NCBI GenBank assembly: GCA_009691815.1
Contig: SIAL01000057.1
Span: forward strand, 1 to 12,334
Reading direction: 5' to 3'
Source: Gemmataceae bacterium
GTDB taxonomy: Bacteria > Planctomycetota > Planctomycetia > Gemmatales > Gemmataceae
Length of the DNA stretch: 12,334 nucleotides
A model generated the notes under the pieces. It was not told the DNA's origin. It did not search any database and worked only from the letters and a program-made list of their open reading frames with translations. Made by a program: the position numbers and the translations under genes. Below, piece by piece: positions 7,579-12,334 of this stretch (position 1 is the first letter of the stretch; the number at the start of each line of letters is the position of its first letter).

Positions 7579-9498
7579 ATGCCAGAATCTTTGATCATCA
7601 CCTCATTGCCTCGAACCCTTGACGGCAGCCAGGGATATGGCATCGCCGCCCAAACGAGGGGAATCGACAGGCTTCTGGTCAGTAAACTCAATGCCCTGGC
7701 CAACTACGATTTTGATAAATCGGCGGAGGGGATCGAACCCATTAATTTTTTCCATGTTAAGGTGGATGCCGCCCAACAGTCGTATCAGGTTCTTGGGCGG
7801 ATCTCCTCGGCTCCCGCCGACTACACAGGCCGAGCTATTTACATAGCCCACTTTTACGCCTTCACCATTAGGGAACTCCATCAGGCCGGCCCGGTAGCGG
7901 TCCTCAGACACCTAATCGACAACCAACGATTTAGCGATAAATATCAGGGTCCACCCCAAGAATGGGAACCCATCGGGTGGAATCTGAGTGGATTGACCGA
8001 TATTCCTCAAGGAAAGTGCCCCCTTTGGGAACAAACCTTTGGCAACGCCGCGATGGGCGGGATCATGGCCGACCGGCTGGAAAAACGGGAAGCTACTGGT
8101 TTTTTCTACCGTTCTGAACAACTTTCCAGCACCTTATGGGATCATTTAACCGAAGCCAATGCGGTCCTTCGCCCGGGGCTTTCGCGATGGAATGCCACCT
8201 TTGCCACCGCCTCCCACGGTTGGAGCGGAGATAATGCGGTGCTTTGGAAAGGGACGCTCACCCACACCAAAGGGGAAAGGAGATTAAGGACGGATCCGCG
8301 ATTTGCGTTTGTGGATTTTTCCGATCCCTCCAAAACAAATGCTCCCCTTACCCGAGGCGAATATTCCCATATTGCCCAAAATGGGTTGACCCTAAAACCA
8401 TCGCCTATGGCCTTGGTCAAACCGATTGAAAAGGAACCTGAAGATATTCTAGGAAATATACCGGAATTTTTTGATACGATCCCCCATTCTAGCCCTAGCC
8501 AAAGCCCTCCTGGGCCCCTAATCCATTCACCCAACCGACCCCCTCCTTCCTATCCAAAGGGCAGGGCCAAACCGCCTCCCATCCGTCGGCCAGGAGAAAA
8601 GGAAGATAGAGGTTGGAACAAATCCATTCAAAAAGAAAAGAAAACAAATGAAAAAACCAATATAAACTTTTTTAAATATATTACAATAACTGTAATCATT
8701 TTATCAATTATATTGTTATTGGCATTGGAAGTGATTTCTAACTTACTAATAACAGGAAAAGCTACGAAGGTTTGGAATTATTTACTGCCAGCATCTATTA
8801 CAGCAGAAAAAAAATTACAAAACAAAGCTGATCAAATAAATTTAAAAATTGGAACTTTAGGAAACTTCAATGACATCTTTCCTAATGACAAAACAACAAG
8901 CAATTGGATTAAATTACACATTGCCAAAAATTCGACTCTTAACATTACAGATGTCGTATTAAATTTTGAATTTACCAATAACTGGAGAGAAGTCAAACCA
9001 AGCTTCATTCCATTTGGTAATGTTGTTGAAGGTAATTTTAAACTCATAAAAACAATACCAGTTACAATCAACGAGGATCCTGGGGAATTGCAAAAACTTT
9101 ACGAGTTGTACAATGATATAAAGATCTCTTACAGTAAAACAGATAAAAAAGATTTTAAAACAATAGAGGAATATATTAGCAAAAAAGAAAATGGCAAACT
9201 TAATGAAATGTATCAAATACTTTCAAAATCAATTGAATTTAATGATAAACAATACACCGGAAATTTATTTTTAAAAATTAAACAAAATGAACTTGTTTTC
9301 AATGACAACAATTTCAAAAGAGCATTGCAAAAAGACTATTATAAAATGATACTAACTACTACTAAATCAATCGCAATTATGAAGCATCTCATAAAAGATA
9401 TTAATAAAGATGCCGCTCCTGAATCATTGGAAGAAACCTTTAAAATACTAATGGATGCCATTGCCAAACTGAATCCAAAAAAAGGACTCAAAAAATGA
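7579..9498 (+). CDS. GAP1-N2-like GTPase-associated membrane protein
   Basis: The N-terminal 240 or so residues match the GTPase-associated protein 1 N-terminal domain (GAP1-N2): LPRTLDGSQGYGIAAQTRG near the start, DYTGRAIYIAH at 81-91, and a later strand-rich part (NATFATASHG, NAVLWKGTL). Such proteins are encoded beside DO-GTPases and are predicted to be partners or effectors. A proline-rich linker follows (about 299-346), then one membrane helix (about 367-392) and a Lys/Asn/Ile-rich domain of about 245 residues, probably outside the cytoplasm. The usual middle and C-terminal GAP1 domains are not obvious. From about 8612 the DNA turns abruptly AT-rich while the frame stays open to 9498. 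It returns to GC-rich exactly at the next gene, which suggests that the C-terminal half has a different origin or constraint. The start is 3 nt after the GTPase stop, with GGAAAGG at 7563-7569 upstream. Confidence 0.8.
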   Translation: MPESLIITSLPRTLDGSQGYGIAAQTRGIDRLLVSKLNALANYDFDKSAEGIEPINFFHVKVDAAQQSYQVLGRISSAPADYTGRAIYIAHFYAFTIRELHQAGPVAVLRHLIDNQRFSDKYQGPPQEWEPIGWNLSGLTDIPQGKCPLWEQTFGNAAMGGIMADRLEKREATGFFYRSEQLSSTLWDHLTEANAVLRPGLSRWNATFATASHGWSGDNAVLWKGTLTHTKGERRLRTDPRFAFVDFSDPSKTNAPLTRGEYSHIAQNGLTLKPSPMALVKPIEKEPEDILGNIPEFFDTIPHSSPSQSPPGPLIHSPNRPPPSYPKGRAKPPPIRRPGEKEDRGWNKSIQKEKKTNEKTNINFFKYITITVIILSIILLLALEVISNLLITGKATKVWNYLLPASITAEKKLQNKADQINLKIGTLGNFNDIFPNDKTTSNWIKLHIAKNSTLNITDVVLNFEFTNNWREVKPSFIPFGNVVEGNFKLIKTIPVTINEDPGELQKLYELYNDIKISYSKTDKKDFKTIEEYISKKENGKLNEMYQILSKSIEFNDKQYTGNLFLKIKQNELVFNDNNFKRALQKDYYKMILTTTKSIAIMKHLIKDINKDAAPESLEETFKILMDAIAKLNPKKGLKK

Positions 9499-10796
9499 TC
9501 GACATCCTCAAAACCGTTGGCCATATTCGCGAACTCCTTCGCAGCCGGAACGGCCGAAATGCCGCCGACCTTGAAGCCACCGCCCGAGATTTTGCCGACG
9601 CCTTCCAACTCGTCATGACTAGGCTCGACCTTTGCCAAAACTTCCTCAACAATGGCTACCGCTCCGAAGCACTTCACCTTTCTCAAATCGAACCGGAAAT
9701 TTTGGAGTTTTTTCAACTCAGCCAGTTTGAGGAACGCCAAAAATGGGACCTTCTTTGCACCGAAGAGGGCTACCCCGTCGCCGGTCAACCCTCCGAAAAC
9801 GCCCTTATCAACCTCAATCGAGCCTATTCCGAAGATGAAGGGGTTAGGGATCTCCTCCAAGAATATCGGGCCCTAGCCCTCACTAATGCTTCCCTTTTGG
9901 ATCGCATCACCGTCCTTAGGGCCATCCATCAACAGGATCCCAACAACCCCGCCATCCAGCGCAATCTCCAGGATTTTGAACGCCTTCGGCAGAAGGATTT
10001 GGAGTCGGAGGCCATCAAAGCCCACCAAACGGGCAGTTGGCAAAAACTTCTTAATCTCAGCAGGGAAGTCAACGGAATTCCTTGGATCAATTCTCCTCCG
10101 GAGTCCATCGTCGCCAAGATTGACAAATTGGCGGAAAAGGCTCAGGATTTTTTTAACCAACAAGAATTGAGGCAAAGTGCCGAGGAGGTCAAAAAAGCTT
10201 ACCTAACCCTGCAATTTTCCGCGGTGGAAATTGCCTTTGCTGATTTTGATAATTGGTGCGAAATGCTCAAGGTTTCTCTGGAAGACCCCATTTCCAAACA
10301 ACTTAACCCCGTCCGAAACTGGCTGGCTAGGGAGGTGGGAAATACAAAACGCTTGGAACGCATTCAGCAACAGATAGACAAGCTAAATCTATTGTTTCGA
10401 TCCAAAAACGACTATGTTTGGGACAAATCCCTCCTTCAGGATGCCGACAACTTGGCGGCAAATATCTGCAAATTGACGGGAGTTCCCTTGGATCCTCACC
10501 TAGCAAAACAATTAAAGGATTTTAAAAACCAAATCGAAAAAGAAATGTTGATGAAAATGGTTAAGCCCATTGCCTGGATCCTTGGAACCGTTATTATTCT
10601 TGCTTTGGCTATTGGCATCCCCATGTACCTTTCCGGATCGGCCAAGCCCGGAAAAAGCAACAACGCCCCCCTTCCCAAAAAGGCAACCGAATTCTTTGCC
10701 CGTACCGGCCCAATGGGGCACGAAGGGTTAGGACCCTTTTTCTACCCCAAGCTAACCAAGTCTGGCATTTCCATTCCAGAAAGGCCCCTTGCCTAA
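9495..10796 (+). CDS. Alpha-helical protein with a C-terminal membrane helix, GTPase-operon component
   Basis: This is a 433-residue protein of no family I recognise. The start ATG overlaps the previous stop (ATGA at 9495-9498), so translation is probably coupled. Residues 1-350 are almost entirely helical in character, rich in Leu, Glu, Gln and Lys, with heptad-like stretches (for example RLERIQQQIDKLNLLF near 295) that may be coiled coil or helical repeats. One membrane helix lies at about 358-380 (IAWILGTVIILALAIGIPMY), followed by a short tail with GPMGHEGLGPFFYP. The bulk would thus be cytoplasmic, tethered at its C-terminus. Its place between the GAP1-like and GYF genes argues for a structural or adaptor role in the same complex. 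GC-rich codon use contrasts with the preceding 870 bases. Confidence 0.78.
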   Translation: MIDILKTVGHIRELLRSRNGRNAADLEATARDFADAFQLVMTRLDLCQNFLNNGYRSEALHLSQIEPEILEFFQLSQFEERQKWDLLCTEEGYPVAGQPSENALINLNRAYSEDEGVRDLLQEYRALALTNASLLDRITVLRAIHQQDPNNPAIQRNLQDFERLRQKDLESEAIKAHQTGSWQKLLNLSREVNGIPWINSPPESIVAKIDKLAEKAQDFFNQQELRQSAEEVKKAYLTLQFSAVEIAFADFDNWCEMLKVSLEDPISKQLNPVRNWLAREVGNTKRLERIQQQIDKLNLLFRSKNDYVWDKSLLQDADNLAANICKLTGVPLDPHLAKQLKDFKNQIEKEMLMKMVKPIAWILGTVIILALAIGIPMYLSGSAKPGKSNNAPLPKKATEFFARTGPMGHEGLGPFFYPKLTKSGISIPERPLA

Positions 10797-10810
10797 CTGA
10801 TGGCCGGGGC

Positions 10811-10827
10811 GGAATGCGAAAGCTTCC
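10811..10827 (+). other. Small intercistronic hairpin with GAAA loop
   Basis: GGAA(T)GC-GAAA-GCTTCC forms a short stem with one bulged T and a GNRA-type loop in the 67-nt gap before the GYF gene. No T tract follows, so it is more likely an mRNA-stability element than a terminator, if it is functional at all. Confidence 0.3.
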
Positions 10828-10852
10828 CTAGCGATTTAAGGTTAAATAAAAA

Positions 10853-10857
10853 AAGGA
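10853..10857 (+). promoter_or_regulatory. Ribosome binding site of the GYF/LITAF-like gene
   Basis: AAGGA, at the end of an A-rich run, lies 6 nt before the ATG at 10864. It is the clearest Shine-Dalgarno in the cluster and decides this start. Confidence 0.6.
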
Positions 10858-10863
10858 TCGGTT

Positions 10864-11628
10864 ATGGAATACTACATTCGAAGACGCAATGGGCTAATGG
10901 GGCCATTTGATTTAGAAACTCTTAAGGAAAAAATCCGTTCGAATCAATTCCAAAACTTTGACGAAATCGGCGAATCCCGCAAAGGTCCTTGGAAGTCCCT
11001 AGCCCTATGGGTCGCCCCCCTTGTTCCCCCTCACCAGCCCGAATTATTTACGATGGCACCTATTGTTGCTCCGGCGGCGAAACCCCCAGCCAATACAGAC
11101 TATTCCCTTGCCGGGATAGGTAACGCGGCAACGGGAGTCCAATGGTTTTATCGGTATGCAGAGGAGGAACCCGGCCCCCCGGTAAGCGAAAAAGAGATTC
11201 GGTCCATGATCAAGCGGGGGGATTTGGACAAGGATTTTTTTGTTTGGAGTAGCGACATGGAGGAGTGGGAACCGATAACCGATAAATTTGGATCTGATTT
11301 TCGAATTAAAAAAAACAAAGAAAAAATTAAAGAAAAAGAATATGAAGACGATGGTCCAATTCGAAATAAAAAAAACAAAGAAAGAATTAAAGAAAAAGAA
11401 TATGAAGACGATGGTCCAAAAACTAAAGGAAGCAGGAAAAGGTTTTCATGTCCGTTCTGTGATTACGGAGGGCCCCCTGTTATAAAAAATACAATGTCAA
11501 CGGGTGGATGGGTGTTCTTTATTACCCTACTATTGTTCTGCTTTCCACTCTGTTTTCTTCCATTCATAATGGGTGGTTGCAAAGACGAGGTACGAAAATG
11601 TGGCTCTTGCGGATCCCGGTTTGGGTGA
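10864..11628 (+). CDS. Protein with two GYF_2 domains and a LITAF-like zinc ribbon
   Basis: The protein has 254 residues. GYF_2 domain 1 lies at about 1-50 (YYIRRRNGLMGPF, later KGPWKSL) and domain 2 at about 93-140 (WFYRYAEEEPGPP, DMEEWEPI). GYF_2 domains are protein-interaction modules common in bacterial membrane proteins. A charged linker (about 146-190) is a 20-residue tandem duplication rich in Lys and Glu. The end is a zinc ribbon split by a hydrophobic stretch: CPFC at 196-199, a segment of about 25 hydrophobic residues (GGWVFFITLLLFCFPLCFLP), then CGSC at 246-249. This is the signature layout of LITAF-type domains, which dip into the membrane face. The protein probably sits on the inner leaflet and presents its GYF domains to partners, plausibly the GTPase/GAP1 complex. 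The DUF2752 gene begins at or just after its stop. Confidence 0.8.
   Translation: MEYYIRRRNGLMGPFDLETLKEKIRSNQFQNFDEIGESRKGPWKSLALWVAPLVPPHQPELFTMAPIVAPAAKPPANTDYSLAGIGNAATGVQWFYRYAEEEPGPPVSEKEIRSMIKRGDLDKDFFVWSSDMEEWEPITDKFGSDFRIKKNKEKIKEKEYEDDGPIRNKKNKERIKEKEYEDDGPKTKGSRKRFSCPFCDYGGPPVIKNTMSTGGWVFFITLLLFCFPLCFLPFIMGGCKDEVRKCGSCGSRFG
11301..11419 (+). repeat. In-frame 60-bp tandem duplication inside the GYF gene
   Basis: Units 11301-11360 and 11361-11419 differ at only two internal positions (T/A at 11306/11366 and A/G at 11324/11384) and at the last bases. The 60-bp period keeps the frame and repeats a motif including KEKEYEDDGP. The high identity suggests a recent duplication, which could expand or contract. 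Confidence 0.85.
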
Positions 11629-11636
11629 GATCAAGC

Positions 11637-11993
11637 ATGAAGAAAGTTGGCCTGATTGCCTTTGGCGGCTACATTTTGTGGAACGCCACATGGCTTCTAC
11701 AAGGAAGCTTGCCCCCTTCGATCTTAAAATCCATTACCGGGCTTCCTTGTCCAACCACCGGAATGACCCGAAGTGTTTTATCGTTAATGAACGGTGACAT
11801 TTGGAGCTTTTTTCTGTACAATCCATTCACGACTGTTTACATTGTGTTGGCCGGAATTTCCGTAATCTTCCTTTTGAGTCGCTTTTTGCAAAAGCAGGAA
11901 GTTCTTTTGCCGAAAGCTTTAGAATGGGGATGGTGCCTTTTTCTTTTCAGCGGATGGGTCTTGAAATTTGCCTTAGGAAAAAACTACTGGTAG
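11637..11993 (+). CDS. DUF2752 family membrane protein
   Basis: The protein is 118 residues from the ATG at 11637. Alternatively it starts at a GTG at 11625 that overlaps the stop of the GYF gene (GTGA) and adds four residues. The diagnostic motif is CPTTGMTRSV at 38-47, matching the DUF2752 pattern CPxCGxTRA, with Thr in place of the second Cys. It has three likely membrane segments: about 4-22, 57-80 and 93-113. The family's function is unknown. Members are short and often sit beside zinc-ribbon, GYF or TM2-type membrane proteins. The overlap with the GYF gene suggests shared translation. The frame is open upstream to 11508, but that part lies on the LITAF-like coding sequence and is not expected to be used. 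Confidence 0.78.
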   Translation: MKKVGLIAFGGYILWNATWLLQGSLPPSILKSITGLPCPTTGMTRSVLSLMNGDIWSFFLYNPFTTVYIVLAGISVIFLLSRFLQKQEVLLPKALEWGWCLFLFSGWVLKFALGKNYW

Positions 11994-12334
11994 GACGAAT
12001 GTAATAATGTTTTGTACTGAAATTGTCATATTAAAACAAAACATAATGACATTTAAATTTAAACAAATCATACAATAAACAATTTATTTTAAGAATTTTA
12101 ATGTGATTTTTTAAAATACTATTGCTTTTCCTTTGGGGCTAGGTGACCCGGCTTGACGCCCCGATTTCTTTCCTATTTTTTTCCAGCTGCGGTTTTCCTG
12201 CTTTCGATCCTATTTCGCTTACCCTTTTCCATTACCTTTTTTGACAAAACCAAACGGAACCGTGAAAAACCGCTGTTTCCCAGCCTTTTTTCGTGAAAAC
12301 CCCGTTACTCATTCGGCTTTGCAAACCCGCCAAA
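11994..12334. other. Non-coding end region, AT-rich then GC-richer
   Basis: Nothing I recognise as a gene. The first 130 bases are AT-rich, with a 9-bp inverted repeat, ATGTTTTGT (12007-12015) and ACAAAACAT (12036-12044). The last 200 bases are more mixed, with CGTGAAAA repeated at 12261 and 12292. Short minus-strand frames are open but resemble nothing. Confidence 0.5.
12135..12162 (+). terminator. Possible weak terminator hairpin downstream of the cluster
   Basis: GGGGC (12135-12139) pairs with GCCCC (12158-12162) across an 18-nt loop. T-rich sequence follows after several bases (ATTTCTTTCCTATTTTTTT). The stem is short and the T run is not immediate, so this is uncertain. It lies about 140 nt after the DUF2752 stop. 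Confidence 0.25.

Noticed and set aside
9339..9860. Minus-strand 173-codon frame over the junction of the GAP1-like and helical genes
   Set aside because: It overlaps two supported plus-strand genes and has no recognisable features.
12170..12334. Possible start or tail of a minus-strand gene at the right edge
   Set aside because: The open frames are short, interrupted and without any familiar motif; not enough to call a partial gene.

Overview
The window looks like chromosomal DNA from a planctomycete, possibly of the Gemmata type. This is inferred from protein style and not from a marker gene: a large secreted cytochrome/beta-propeller/ankyrin protein, a short zinc-ribbon protein of planctomycete type, a GTPase plus GAP1-like pair, GYF-domain proteins, and mostly weak ribosome binding sites. 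All supported genes are on the + strand. Base composition is very uneven. GC-rich coding DNA (for example 41 of 60 bases G or C at 8161-8220) alternates with very AT-rich stretches (9 of 60 at 8641-8700).

Layout. 1-1133 has no convincing gene. It carries short repeats and three copies of a GGCACAC/GTGTGCC hairpin element, the third inverted. 1134-4400 encodes an exported 1088-residue protein with a YVTN-type beta-propeller, two CxxCH haem sites, a possible Ig-like/TIG domain and C-terminal ankyrin repeats. 4491-5234 is an AT-rich gene for a protein with two zinc ribbons, a poly-lysine run and membrane segments. 5430-6114 is the decayed right part of an ISAs1-family insertion sequence; its terminal sequence is duplicated in a 39-bp tandem repeat.

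6202-11993 is the most interesting part, a tight five-gene cluster. (1) A zinc-ribbon plus P-loop GTPase resembling the DO-GTPase2 family. (2) A GAP1-N2-like protein with a Pro-rich linker, one membrane helix and an AT-rich extracytoplasmic half. (3) An alpha-helical protein with a C-terminal membrane helix, its start overlapping the previous stop. (4) A protein with two GYF_2 domains and a LITAF-like split zinc ribbon. (5) A DUF2752 membrane protein. The GTPase and GAP1-like families have been predicted by comparative genomics to belong to bacterial conflict/immunity or programmed-response systems. Here the gene order, 3-nt gap and stop/start overlaps suggest one membrane-associated GTPase switch with helical and zinc-binding accessory proteins. 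A defensive role is inference; nothing in the sequence proves it.

11994-12334 is non-coding as far as I can see: AT-rich DNA with two weak hairpins and no recognisable gene.
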